From positions 1,364,001 through 1,428,000 of the forward strand of contig NZ_CP039252.1 of assembly GCF_004795855.1 (NCBI RefSeq): DNA of 64,000 bases, read 5' to 3'. This DNA comes from Hydrogenophaga sp. PAMC20947. Lineage in GTDB: Bacteria; Pseudomonadota; Gammaproteobacteria; Burkholderiales; Burkholderiaceae_C. Shown one piece after another: positions 36,001 to 45,003 of this stretch. Below the pieces are notes generated by a model that did no database searches, was not told the origin of the DNA, and worked only from the letters and a program-made list of their open reading frames with translations. Each line of letters starts with the position of its first letter. Position 1 is the first letter of the stretch. The position numbers and the translations under genes were made by a program.

Positions 36001-37149
36001 ATGGCTTTGATACTGATCGCGGAAGATGACCACGGCACCTCGCGCCTTGCCGCGACCGCGCTGCGCAACCAGGGGCATGAGGTGATCACTGCGCCTGACG
36101 GGCTCAGCGCATGGCGGCTGATCGAAATGCGCTCCCCCTCATTGATCGTGAGCGACGTGAACATGCCCGGCATGAGCGGTCACGACCTCTTGAACCGCCT
36201 GCGCGGGCACCCCCGCCTGGCGTTGACGCCGCTGATCCTCCTGACTTCATTGCAGGAGCGCAAAGACATGCGACACGGCATGGCCTTGGGGGCGAACGAC
36301 TACCTCACCAAGCCGCTGCGCCCCAAGGAGCTGATCGAAGCCGTCGGTGCCCAATTCGACCAGCAACGCCGGCGTGAAGCCATGCAATCCAGCGAGGTTC
36401 AGGGTGCGCTGGCCCAGGCGCTGGAGCAACAAGCCTGGGATCTCCACGAACAATACGAAAAACGGCTGGCCCGTGAGCTCAGCGAACAATGGCCCCAGGA
36501 TACCCACGACGAAGGGTCAACCCACCTTGAGAAGGCCACCGTTCTTTGGGCAGAAATTCGCCACTACCAAACCTGGCTTGAAGCACTGGCGCCTCATGAG
36601 CTCAGCCTAGTGCTCAAACGGTTCTACGAAAACTGCGGCGATACCGTCCACATCTTTGGCGCCGCCGCACTGTATTTTGTGGGAGAGGGACTGGTGGCCA
36701 TCTATGCAGACCCGGCTGATGCTTCAACCAGTGCACATCACAGTTTGCGGGCCCTTAAAGCTGCGCAGGGGTTGCAAAAAACCGGCGCTTCCATGAATGC
36801 CTATATAGAGGAACACCTGGGCGGACGGCATTTGCCGCCCTTTGAGGTGGGCGTTGCCCTGCACCAGGGGCCTGTGGCTTTGACACGACTGGAAGGATTG
36901 CTGGGAGGGGCCGCCCAGTACATCCCAGTCGGAGAAACGGTGGTGCAAGCCCGGACGATCCGCCGTCTGTCACCCAGAGTCGCTGGCACCATTACCGTCT
37001 CTGAGTCGGTCATGCGGGCCCTCACAGGGACGGTGAAAATTCTCGGACGTTATGCGATTCCTTGGGATGCGGATCGCGCGCCACTGGAAGTCTGCGCCGT
37101 TCAACTCCTGCCGCAGGCAGAATTCCCCCCGAAAAGGACGCTTCGATGA
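36001..37149 (+). CDS. Response regulator with degenerate class III nucleotide-cyclase domain
   Basis: 382 residues from the ATG at 36001. Receiver domain 1-120 with phosphoacceptor Asp52 (LIVSDVNMPGMSG) and DDYLTKPLR-like NDYLTKPLRPKE. A helical linker follows, then a cyclase homology domain at about 178-375: TVLWAEIRHYQTWLE and FVGEGLVAIYADP align with the FADIRGFT and IGDGLMAVF motifs. Both metal-binding Asp are Glu here (E185 and E229), and the base-specifying Lys before GDG is missing. It may be a binding rather than a cyclising module. The stop overlaps the hybrid kinase start by four bases. Confidence 0.8.
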   Translation: MALILIAEDDHGTSRLAATALRNQGHEVITAPDGLSAWRLIEMRSPSLIVSDVNMPGMSGHDLLNRLRGHPRLALTPLILLTSLQERKDMRHGMALGANDYLTKPLRPKELIEAVGAQFDQQRRREAMQSSEVQGALAQALEQQAWDLHEQYEKRLARELSEQWPQDTHDEGSTHLEKATVLWAEIRHYQTWLEALAPHELSLVLKRFYENCGDTVHIFGAAALYFVGEGLVAIYADPADASTSAHHSLRALKAAQGLQKTGASMNAYIEEHLGGRHLPPFEVGVALHQGPVALTRLEGLLGGAAQYIPVGETVVQARTIRRLSPRVAGTITVSESVMRALTGTVKILGRYAIPWDADRAPLEVCAVQLLPQAEFPPKRTLR

Positions 37150-40094
37150 GCCGCACCCCCCATCGACGGCGCGTATCTCTTGGCCCGACCTTGGTCGTGG
37201 CGATGGTGCTGGCCGCATTGGCTCCCGCCTTGATCGCCTCTTACCTGCTCTCGGCCAACAGCTACGAGTCCATTGAGACGCTGGCTGAAAATGCCATGAG
37301 CCAAGCCGCCCACCGGGTGGACGTGGGCGCGCTGGCCCATCTGGGTGAATCCCATACTGTGGTGAACGCACTGGTTCCACCTTTCAATGCGGCCGGGGCT
37401 GAGGGCGAACGCACACGCCGCTGGTTCAAGGACACCGCTTTGTTTGAAACCATGGCCTATGCCCTCACCCAGCAGTCGGTGAATGTGCCTTACCTCTACA
37501 TCGGCGCTGCGGACGGGAGTTTCTTTGGGGTCGAGCGCGAACCGCAGGGGTTTGTGGTGCGGGAAATCCGCCCCGGAGACTCCGGGCGCACCCATTACCT
37601 CATCAACACGCCTGGCGACCGCAGTCAATTGATCAAGACCGAAACCTCCGTCTACGATCCCCGCAAACGCCCTTGGTACCAGCTCGCAGCGACGACGGGC
37701 AAACGGGTCTTCACCGATGTGTACCGGTCGGCGGTCAAGAATCAGTTTGACCTTACCCTTGCTCAGCCCATTTATGAAGCGGATGGCAAAACCCTGATGG
37801 GTGTCATGGCCGTGGACATGAGTCTGGCACGTCTTACCGACCTGATTCGCAGCACCCGCATCAGTGAAAACGCCGTGACCTACCTCGTGGACGGACAGGG
37901 GCGCATGGTGGCCTCGTCGGTGGATGAGGACCTCAGCGTGATGGCTCAGCAAAAATCCCAGCGGATCACGCCCATGCAAAGCGTGGAACCCCTGGTGAGG
38001 GACTCCTTCGCTCAACTGAGCGCCCGACGCGGCAAAACCACCCTGGTTGAGGGCGGCATGATCCAGCTCCAGACTCAGGACAATTGGTGGCATCGGTTGG
38101 GGCTGGGTGGCACGAACCGTTTGATGGCCTTGCAACGCCCATTCGGCAGCAAGTACCAGCTGGACTGGCAATTGATCGTGGTCGCGCCCGAACAGGATTT
38201 CACGCAACATGTGATCAGTGCCCGGCAATGGGCGCTCTTCAGCATCGCGGCGTTGATCGGTTTGAGCGCCCTGCTCGCCTACGGCGTTGCGCGCGGACTT
38301 TCACGCCAATTCCGGCAACTCAACGCATCGGCTCTGGCGGTCGGCGCCGGCGAGTTGCCCGAGGTGCAACACAGCGCGCCTTTCAAGGAGGTCTACACCC
38401 TTTCCCAGGTCATGCACGACAGTGCGACCAAGCTGCGCTTGTCCAATGCCGAGATAGCGCAAAAAAATCATGCCCTTCAAGAAGCCGCGCAACTGCTGGA
38501 AGCCCGCGTGGGTCTGCGCACCGCAGAATTGGCCGCATCACGGGAAGAAGCCCTGGCAGCGGTGAGAGCCAAGGCCGGCTTTCTGGCTGTGATGAGCCAT
38601 GAAATTCGCACGCCGTTGCACGGTGTCGTGGGCATGAGTGAGTTGCTGAGCGAGTCGTCCCTGGATGCGACCCAACAGGAGCTGCTGGGTGTCCTCAAGG
38701 TATCCAGCGACCAGTTACTGGCCGTGGTCGACGACATACTTGATTTTTCAAAGATCGAATCGGGGCATCTCCAGCTGGAGGAAGAACCACTGAACGTTCG
38801 TGCGACCTTAAGCGCTGCGGTGGACATCATGCGGGGCATGGCGCAAGAAAAGGGTTTGCACCTTTCGCTGCAAGTGGCGCCCGATGTACCGCAGGCGATC
38901 GAAGGCGATGCTGTTCGCCTGCGCCAGATACTGCTCAACTTGTTGTCCAACGCCATCAAGTTCACCAGTCAAGGCGAAGTCGCCATGCGCGTGTGGCTCG
39001 CCGTGAAGGAGCAGAAGCACACACTCTGGTTCAGCGTGGCCGACAGCGGCATCGGAATTTCGCAGCAAAAGCTGCCCGACCTTTTCAAGCCCTTTGCGCA
39101 GGGCGATACCGCAACAGCCCGCGTTTATGGCGGTACCGGGCTGGGCCTGATGATTTGCAAACACCTCGTCGAGTTGATGGGCGGCCAGATCAGCGTTGAG
39201 AGCGCGCCAGGTACAGGCTCTACCTTCCGTTTCAGCATCCGGTGTGAGCCAGTAGCGGCTTCGGCCGTGGCACCCGCTGCCGAACAAGGGCCATCACACG
39301 AATCTCATCCACAACGTATCCTGGTCGTGGACGACAACTCCGTCAACCTCAAGGTGGCCTCTGCCATGCTCGCGCGCCTCGGCTACCCTCACCTATCCGT
39401 CGCCAGCGGTGAACACGCCCTCAATGCCATCGGAGAAGCACACCGGAGCGATGCACCTTTTGCCATCGTGCTCCTGGACAGCCACATGCCGGACATGGAT
39501 GGCCAGGCTACAGCCCAGGCCATCCGCACACAATGGGGCTCCGCAGCGCCTGTCATGATCGGCATTTCTGCCTCCACATTGGGCGAAGATCAACAGCGTT
39601 GTCTCGCGGCTGGCATGTCCGACTACCTGCCCAAACCGCTGGAGCTCAAACGCCTGGCTGATGCCCTGGCCCATTGGTGTCAGCCCAAACAGGTCGGTGA
39701 GCAGGCCCTTGAGGGAACCGGTGCCTGCGAGCCCGATCCGATCTGGATCGACCGGGATCGGTGGTTTGAACTGGGGGAATGTGAGGATGCGGCCCAAACC
39801 CTGCGCAAGGACATGGTGCAGGATTTTCTGGGCAGCTTGCCGAAGCGATTGGATGCGATCCAAAAGGCCAGCGATTCAAGCGATGAGGTCGGTCTCTTCA
39901 AATCGGCCCATGCGCTCAAAGGCTCCGCTGACAATCTGGGCGCAAAAAACCTTGCCCATGCTTGTGCGGCACTGGAGACAGAGGCCCCTGATGATGGCGT
40001 GCTGCCAGCCCGCCTCCATGCCTTGAACCAAGCTGTACAAGGCACCCGTCAAGCCTTGGCGGACTACTTGAGCAACGGTAAAGCGAACGGTTGA
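37146..40094 (+). CDS. Hybrid sensor histidine kinase (dCache, HisKA, HATPase, REC, HPt)
   Basis: 982 residues from the ATG at 37146, coupled to the response regulator by an ATGA overlap. TM1 at about 13-34, a large periplasmic double-Cache-like domain to about 360 (contains YDPRKRPWYQLAATTGK and VMAVDMSLARLTDLI), TM2, a HAMP-like stretch, and a coiled coil. Then HisKA with His485 (SHEIRTPLHGVVGMSELL), HATPase_c (GGTGLGLMICKHLVELMGG), a receiver with Asp778 (LLDSHMPDMDG) and HPt with His922 (SAHALKGSADNLG). The ArcB-like order supports a multistep phosphorelay, probably ending on the coupled regulator. The periplasmic ligand is unknown. Confidence 0.9.
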   Translation: MSRTPHRRRVSLGPTLVVAMVLAALAPALIASYLLSANSYESIETLAENAMSQAAHRVDVGALAHLGESHTVVNALVPPFNAAGAEGERTRRWFKDTALFETMAYALTQQSVNVPYLYIGAADGSFFGVEREPQGFVVREIRPGDSGRTHYLINTPGDRSQLIKTETSVYDPRKRPWYQLAATTGKRVFTDVYRSAVKNQFDLTLAQPIYEADGKTLMGVMAVDMSLARLTDLIRSTRISENAVTYLVDGQGRMVASSVDEDLSVMAQQKSQRITPMQSVEPLVRDSFAQLSARRGKTTLVEGGMIQLQTQDNWWHRLGLGGTNRLMALQRPFGSKYQLDWQLIVVAPEQDFTQHVISARQWALFSIAALIGLSALLAYGVARGLSRQFRQLNASALAVGAGELPEVQHSAPFKEVYTLSQVMHDSATKLRLSNAEIAQKNHALQEAAQLLEARVGLRTAELAASREEALAAVRAKAGFLAVMSHEIRTPLHGVVGMSELLSESSLDATQQELLGVLKVSSDQLLAVVDDILDFSKIESGHLQLEEEPLNVRATLSAAVDIMRGMAQEKGLHLSLQVAPDVPQAIEGDAVRLRQILLNLLSNAIKFTSQGEVAMRVWLAVKEQKHTLWFSVADSGIGISQQKLPDLFKPFAQGDTATARVYGGTGLGLMICKHLVELMGGQISVESAPGTGSTFRFSIRCEPVAASAVAPAAEQGPSHESHPQRILVVDDNSVNLKVASAMLARLGYPHLSVASGEHALNAIGEAHRSDAPFAIVLLDSHMPDMDGQATAQAIRTQWGSAAPVMIGISASTLGEDQQRCLAAGMSDYLPKPLELKRLADALAHWCQPKQVGEQALEGTGACEPDPIWIDRDRWFELGECEDAAQTLRKDMVQDFLGSLPKRLDAIQKASDSSDEVGLFKSAHALKGSADNLGAKNLAHACAALETEAPDDGVLPARLHALNQAVQGTRQALADYLSNGKANG

Positions 40095-40158
40095 AACCGA
40101 GCGGGAACGGGTTGCATCCAGACTGCTCGTCTGAGGCACCGAGGGCCGCCAATCGCCG

Positions 40159-40641
40159 CTAGATCAATTCGGGGGTCTGCACCGTCACCACCACGGTCTG
40201 AGTGCTTCCATGGCGCTCCCTGAAGCGCAGCCACCAGACGGCGCCTTTTTTGATCGCGCAGTCCTCCTCGGACAAACCAAGCAGGCGTGCAACCACCCGG
40301 CCCAGCGTCGGTTGGTGCCCGATCACCACCACAGGCGCCTTGCTCGAAGGCCACTGCACCAGTTCCAACAATGCCAAGGGATCGCCGTCTGGCACCAGCA
40401 CATCGCTGAGCTTGTATTTTCGGTCCAGTGCCTGCGCCGTTTGCTCGGCTCGCTGGGCGGGGCTGGTCCAGACCCGGGCACCGCTGGGCAACTGGCGGTC
40501 CAGCCACGCCGCCATGCGCGCAGCCTGCTTTTCCCCTTTGGGCGTCAATCGCCGGGACAGATCGGCGCGGTCGCCCGGGGCACCGGCCACCAGATCGGGG
40601 TGATCAATCGCTTCAGCGTGGCGCCAGAGAATCAGATCCAT
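40159..40641 (-). CDS. sixA: Phosphohistidine phosphatase SixA
   Basis: 160 residues. Histidine phosphatase family: the RHAEA motif (LILWRHAEAIDHPD, catalytic His8), TSPAQRAEQTAQAL and GHQPTLGRVV with the second catalytic His. E. coli SixA removes phosphate from HPt domains (ArcB) and from NPr. It is convergent with a hybrid kinase that carries an HPt domain and only seven bases beyond ppk on the same strand. Confidence 0.9.
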   Translation of the reverse strand: MDLILWRHAEAIDHPDLVAGAPGDRADLSRRLTPKGEKQAARMAAWLDRQLPSGARVWTSPAQRAEQTAQALDRKYKLSDVLVPDGDPLALLELVQWPSSKAPVVVIGHQPTLGRVVARLLGLSEEDCAIKKGAVWWLRFRERHGSTQTVVVTVQTPELI

Positions 40642-40647
40642 GATGGC

Positions 40648-42726
40648 TCATCCTTTGCTGCCGTGACGGGTCATGAGCAGGGTTTGCGCCGAGACCAGGT
40701 TGTTGCGTGCTTTGCCGCTGAGGTGTGTGCTTGCCGCCACGTAATTCCCATCCGGCTGCAGCAACCAGGCGTCCCGCGTGTCCTGCATGCTGGCGGTCAG
40801 GCATTCTTCAATCAGGCGTTGGCGCAAAGCAGCGTCCGTGACAGGCCATGCCAGCTCCACCCGCCTGAGCATGTTGCGGTTCATCCAGTCGGCACTGGAC
40901 AACCACAACTCCTCCACACCATCCACTTCGAAATAGAAGACCCGGGAATGCTCCAGCATGCGCCCGATGATGGAGCGCACCCTCACGTTGTCGGTCACGC
41001 CAGGCAGGCCTGCCGGCAAGATGCAGGCACCGCGCACGATCAGATCAATCTTGACCCCTTGCTGAGAAGCCTGGGCAAGCCCCCGGCACAGGGCTTCATC
41101 GGTCAACGCATTCATTTTCAGAACGATGCGAGCGGCCTTGCCGGCCTTGGCCGCAGCTGCCGCTGCGTCTACTTTTTCCATCATGCATTTGTGCAGATGA
41201 AATGGCGCCAGCAACACCTTGTTGAGTTTGGGCAAACGGTTCTGACTGGCCAGATGCAAGAACACCTGCTCAAGATCCGCTGTGAGGGCATCATCGGCCG
41301 TCAAATAGCTGACATCGGTATAGAGCTTGGCAGTCCCCGGGTTGTAGTTGCCGGTGGAGAGGTGGGCATAGCGCTGCAGGTGCCGCCCCTCGCGCCGGGT
41401 AATCAGCAGCATCTTCGCGTGGGTTTTCAGGCCCACAACGCCGTAGACGACTTGCGCCCCCACAGACTCGAGACGCTCGGCATAGCTGATGTTGGCCTCT
41501 TCGTCAAAGCGGGCCTTTAGCTCCACCACCGCGGTCACCTCTTTGCCACGCCGAACCGCCTCACGCAACAATTCCATCAGCTGGGATTTGGCGCCAGTGC
41601 GGTAAATGGTCTGCTTGATGGCCAGCACGTTGGGGTCTTCTACCGCCTCGCGCAGGAAGGCAAGCACCGCGTCAAAACTTTCATAGGGCTGGTGAATCAA
41701 CACATCCCCTTGCCGAAGACGCTCAAAATACGATTGTCCCGGCACCAGTTGTGCCGGCCAGCCTGCGTTGTAGCGCTCAAACCGGAGGCTGGGTGCATCC
41801 ACCTGGTCGATCAGTTGGTTCAATCGCACCAGATTCACCGGGCCTGGAACCCGGTACAGGGCGCCATCGGGTAAATTGAATTGCCGCTGGAGGAACTGCG
41901 ACAAGTACTCCGAACACCCTGCAGACACCTCAAGGCGCAGGGCCTCACCGTAGTGCCGCTGCTGCAGTCCCTTGCGGAGCGCCGTGCGGAGGTTCTTCAC
42001 CTCTTCTTCGTCTACTGCAAGGTCCGAATGGCGGGTGACCCGAAACTGGGAAAACTCGGTGACTTGACGGCCCGGGAACAAATCCGCCAGGTGCGAACGG
42101 ATCAAACTGGAGATGGACACGAAGTGGGCCTGCTTGGACCCCCTGACCGAAGGCACGCGAAGGAACCGTGGAAAGATGCGCGGCACCTTGACAATCGCAA
42201 TCTCGTTTTCACGTCCAAACGCATCTTTACCCGTCAGGCGAACAATGAAGTTCAAAGACTTGTTGGCCACCTGAGGAAACGGATGAGAGGGATCGAGCCC
42301 CACCGGCAGAAGCAAGGGCTGAACTTCCTGCTGGAAGTACTCTTTGACCCATCGCCTCTGGCGTTGATTGCGCTCCCCGTGCGCCACCAGTTTGATGCCC
42401 TTTTTCTCGAGCAGTGGCAACAGCTCATCGTTGTAGATGGCGTATTGGGCGGACACCAACTCATGAATCTTGATGGACACTGCGCTGTAGGTTTGAGCGG
42501 TGTACTGGCCTCTTTGTTCGTTGATCTTGAACGCACTCAGCTGAGGCGCCATGCGGACCTCGAAGAATTCGTCCAGATTGCTCGACACGATGCCAAGGTA
42601 GCGCAGGCGCTCCAGCAAGGGCACTTCGCTGCGGCGTGCCCAATCCATGACGCGTTCGTTGAACGCAAGAATGCTGTGATCTCGGTCGAGAAAGGACAAT
42701 CGCAGGGAAGACAGGCTCTGGTTCAT
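40648..42726 (-). CDS. ppk: Polyphosphate kinase 1
   Basis: 692 residues from the ATG at 42726. It makes polyphosphate from ATP. The N-terminal domain has SFLDRDHSILAFNERVMDWA and SNLDEFFEVRMA; the first catalytic His is about residue 436 in GLKTHAKMLLITRREG, and HLSTGNYNPGTAKLYTD follows. Length is typical of PPK1. The promoter lies inside the end of the upstream glycosyltransferase gene and has a Pho box, so phosphate starvation should induce it. sixA follows by seven bases. Confidence 0.96.
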   Translation of the reverse strand: MNQSLSSLRLSFLDRDHSILAFNERVMDWARRSEVPLLERLRYLGIVSSNLDEFFEVRMAPQLSAFKINEQRGQYTAQTYSAVSIKIHELVSAQYAIYNDELLPLLEKKGIKLVAHGERNQRQRRWVKEYFQQEVQPLLLPVGLDPSHPFPQVANKSLNFIVRLTGKDAFGRENEIAIVKVPRIFPRFLRVPSVRGSKQAHFVSISSLIRSHLADLFPGRQVTEFSQFRVTRHSDLAVDEEEVKNLRTALRKGLQQRHYGEALRLEVSAGCSEYLSQFLQRQFNLPDGALYRVPGPVNLVRLNQLIDQVDAPSLRFERYNAGWPAQLVPGQSYFERLRQGDVLIHQPYESFDAVLAFLREAVEDPNVLAIKQTIYRTGAKSQLMELLREAVRRGKEVTAVVELKARFDEEANISYAERLESVGAQVVYGVVGLKTHAKMLLITRREGRHLQRYAHLSTGNYNPGTAKLYTDVSYLTADDALTADLEQVFLHLASQNRLPKLNKVLLAPFHLHKCMMEKVDAAAAAAKAGKAARIVLKMNALTDEALCRGLAQASQQGVKIDLIVRGACILPAGLPGVTDNVRVRSIIGRMLEHSRVFYFEVDGVEELWLSSADWMNRNMLRRVELAWPVTDAALRQRLIEECLTASMQDTRDAWLLQPDGNYVAASTHLSGKARNNLVSAQTLLMTRHGSKG

Positions 42727-42798
42727 GAGCTGGGAGGTTATCAGGGGATGGGGCAGGCGCCAGTCGGCCCCAAGGCAACCCCACCCGTCTTTTTGACC

Positions 42799-42832
42799 AT
42801 TATTCAACAGTCGCGTGACGTTTGCGTGACGG
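42799..42832 (-). promoter_or_regulatory. Pho box and -10 of ppk
   Basis: Minus strand CGTCAC repeats twice with an 11-base period (plus-strand GTGACG at 42826-42831 and 42815-42820). After ten bases comes AATAAT (42799-42804). The geometry is identical to the pstS promoter. It sits in the last codons of the GT4 gene. Confidence 0.75.
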
Positions 42833-43891
42833 GCCTGTCAAAGTTCCTGCGGCTGCTCGCCTGGAAGCGTTCGCTGTGGGAACCAGGTATTCAACAAAAA
42901 GAGCGGCCGTTCGCGTCCAGCTGAACTGCAGCGCTCGCTGCCGGGCAGAGCGCCGAGGCACGCGCAGCGCCACTCGCCAGGCCTCCTGCAAGTCCTCGCG
43001 CAGCGCACCCCCCTCTCCGTCGCCGACCAACTCCCTCGGTCCATCTACAGGGTAGGCAGCCACAGGGACACCACAGGCCATCGCTTCCAGCATCACCAGA
43101 CCAAATGTCTCGCTGCGGCAGGGAAACACGAGCACATCGGCCGTGGCATACACCTTGGCCAGCTCGTGGCGCGGCAAGACGCCCAGCCAATGCGAATTCG
43201 GGTATCTTGCGCGCAACCCCTCTTCCAGCGGCCCACCTCCACACACCAGTTTGCTGCCCGGTACGTCCAGGGACAGAAAGTCTTCGAGGTGCTTCTCTGG
43301 TGCGATCCGCCCGACATACAGGCTGATCGGGCGAGCCAGAGGGCCCAAGGAAGGCAACTCAGGAGGTATGTCGTTCATCGCGAACAAACGGGTGTCAACG
43401 CCAAGGGTCCACGCCCGCAATGCCTGAAAGCCACGCTGCGCCAGCATGGACTGCACCCCCGCCGTCGGAACCATCAAACCCTGGCTGGGTTTGTGAAACC
43501 GTCTCAACCAGGCATAGCCCCAGGACAACGGAAGCCCCACGGTCGCCCGGAGGATTTCGGGAAACTTGGTATGAAACGCTGTGGTGAACGGCCATCCCTG
43601 GCGCAAGCAATGCCGGCGCGCTGCCCAGCCCAAGGGGCCCTCTGTGGCGATGTGAATGGCATCAGCGTCAGCCTGGTCCAGCAATCGCGCCATCAACCGC
43701 CCGGGCAGCACCGCCAGGGGAACATGGGGAAACCCGGGGCACTGGTGGGTGCGAAATTGACCAGGCTGAATCACCTGTACCTCGTGCCCCGCAAACTTCA
43801 GGTGCCGCACCAGTTCGATCAGGGTCGTCACCACGCCATGAACCTGGGGTTGCCAGGCGTCGGTTACCAGCACAATTTTCAAGGCATTCAT
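42800..43891 (-). CDS. Glycosyltransferase family 4 (GT-B fold)
   Basis: 363 residues. N-terminal GT-B domain starts KIVLVTDAWQPQVHGVVTTL, the pattern of GT4 mannosyl/glucosyl-transferases that add to lipids. C-terminal nucleotide-sugar domain has LYVGRIAPEKHLEDFL, CGGGPLEEGL and FPCRSETFGLVMLEAMACG, including the E-x7-E motif. The acceptor is unknown; similar proteins make glycolipids or sulfoquinovosyl- and mannosyl-diacylglycerols. The last ~30 residues overlap the ppk promoter. The next gene upstream (OlsB-like acyltransferase) ends 35 bases before it, so the two may form a lipid-related pair; glycolipids and ornithine lipids commonly replace phospholipids under phosphate stress. Confidence 0.85.
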   Translation of the reverse strand: MNALKIVLVTDAWQPQVHGVVTTLIELVRHLKFAGHEVQVIQPGQFRTHQCPGFPHVPLAVLPGRLMARLLDQADADAIHIATEGPLGWAARRHCLRQGWPFTTAFHTKFPEILRATVGLPLSWGYAWLRRFHKPSQGLMVPTAGVQSMLAQRGFQALRAWTLGVDTRLFAMNDIPPELPSLGPLARPISLYVGRIAPEKHLEDFLSLDVPGSKLVCGGGPLEEGLRARYPNSHWLGVLPRHELAKVYATADVLVFPCRSETFGLVMLEAMACGVPVAAYPVDGPRELVGDGEGGALREDLQEAWRVALRVPRRSARQRALQFSWTRTAALFVEYLVPTANASRRAAAGTLTGPSRKRHATVE

Positions 43892-43925
43892 CCCGCTACC
43901 GGTTCGCGATCCACAGAACGGCGCA

Positions 43926-44792
43926 TCACGGTCCCAGGAAGTGCTTGCGGTACCGGGCAGGCAGCTCCTGCAGGCGCATCATCATGGGCAGGTCGGCCAC
44001 GTTGAAGTCTGGATCCCAGGCGGGTGGCCCCAGCACTTTGGCGCCCAGGCGCAAGTAGCCTTTGATCAGGGCAGGTGGATCCACCACCAAAGAACTGTCC
44101 AGTTGCTCGATGGGCAACGGCAACCGTGGACGCACGTGAAATTCAATGGAAGCCATGTGTTTTTCGCTCACCTGCCGCCAGATGCTGGCCGCTGCATGCC
44201 CCCCGCCCACCATGCCGTGCTCACCCACATGCTGCATGGAAATGCTGGCGCAGCCGATCATGGTGTCGAGCTGGTTGCGCACCATGAACTCGGCCAAGGC
44301 CCCCCAGAGCGCCATGATCACGCCACCATGGCGGTGATCCGGGTGCACACAGCTGCGACCCAGCTCCACCATGCGCTCACGCACCATGCGCAAGCGCGTG
44401 AGGTCAAATTCGGTATCGCTGTAGGTGCTGCCCACCCGACGCGCCTGGGCTGGCGTGAGCACCCGGTAAGTGCCGATCACCTGCTGGCTTTTTGAGTCCC
44501 GGACCAATAGGTGCTCGCAAAAATCATCGAACAGGTCCACATCGTGGCCCGGAACCAGAGACGACAGCGTGGCCCCCATTTCCTCGGCAAACACCTGGTA
44601 GCGCAGGCGCTGGGCCTCGCGGACCTCGTCCTGGTGGCGCGCCCAGGTCACCTCAATGCCGTTGTCGACATCAACTGCAGCTGCAGATCGCCGGCTCGGA
44701 ACATGCGGCAGGGCATCGGAGCGCGGTTGTTGCGACGCCCGGATCAAAAATGGCTTTGGGCCGGGCAGCGGGGGTATCGCTGAGTCGTTCAT
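43926..44792 (-). CDS. GNAT-fold N-acyltransferase, OlsB-like (ornithine lipid synthesis candidate)
   Basis: 288 residues from the ATG at 44792, with AGGAG eight bases upstream; the longer frame lacks support. The acyltransferase core begins VREAQRLRYQVFAEEMGA and has HLLVRDSKSQQVIGTYRVL and ELGRSCVHPDHRHGGVIM, as in the Acetyltransf_5/OlsB group that transfers an acyl chain from ACP to an amino acid. OlsB makes lyso-ornithine lipid. No olsA gene is in the window. Autoinducer or N-acyl amino acid synthases have the same fold, so the substrate is inferred. Confidence 0.65.
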   Translation of the reverse strand: MNDSAIPPLPGPKPFLIRASQQPRSDALPHVPSRRSAAAVDVDNGIEVTWARHQDEVREAQRLRYQVFAEEMGATLSSLVPGHDVDLFDDFCEHLLVRDSKSQQVIGTYRVLTPAQARRVGSTYSDTEFDLTRLRMVRERMVELGRSCVHPDHRHGGVIMALWGALAEFMVRNQLDTMIGCASISMQHVGEHGMVGGGHAAASIWRQVSEKHMASIEFHVRPRLPLPIEQLDSSLVVDPPALIKGYLRLGAKVLGPPAWDPDFNVADLPMMMRLQELPARYRKHFLGP

Positions 44793-44960
44793 CTGTGGCT
44801 CCTGATGGGAGGAGCCAAACACCGGCCCCTGCAATATGTGTTCTGTTTTCACAGACCACAATGTGTCGAACGGCCATGACGCCTTCATGGCGATCACATG
44901 AAAAATCCATGACACCCGCCCCGACCGCAATCGATCAATCCGCCACAAGCCTGCCTTCAC

Positions 44961-44966
44961 TACAAT
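44961..44966 (+). promoter_or_regulatory. Putative -10 box for the BamE-like lipoprotein gene
   Basis: TACAAT 38 bases before the GTG at 45004, with AAGGAG as ribosome-binding site in between. No strong -35. The rest of the 210-base divergent spacer contains only a 7-bp palindrome at 44873-44891. Confidence 0.35.
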
Positions 44967-45003
44967 GGATTGGCTAAACCCCTTTTGAGATCAAGGAGAC
45001 GCC

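Noticed and set aside
44873..44891. Palindrome GCCATGA-N5-TCATGGC upstream of the OlsB-like gene as an operator
   Set aside because: No promoter elements could be placed around it and no regulator gene is near; may be chance.
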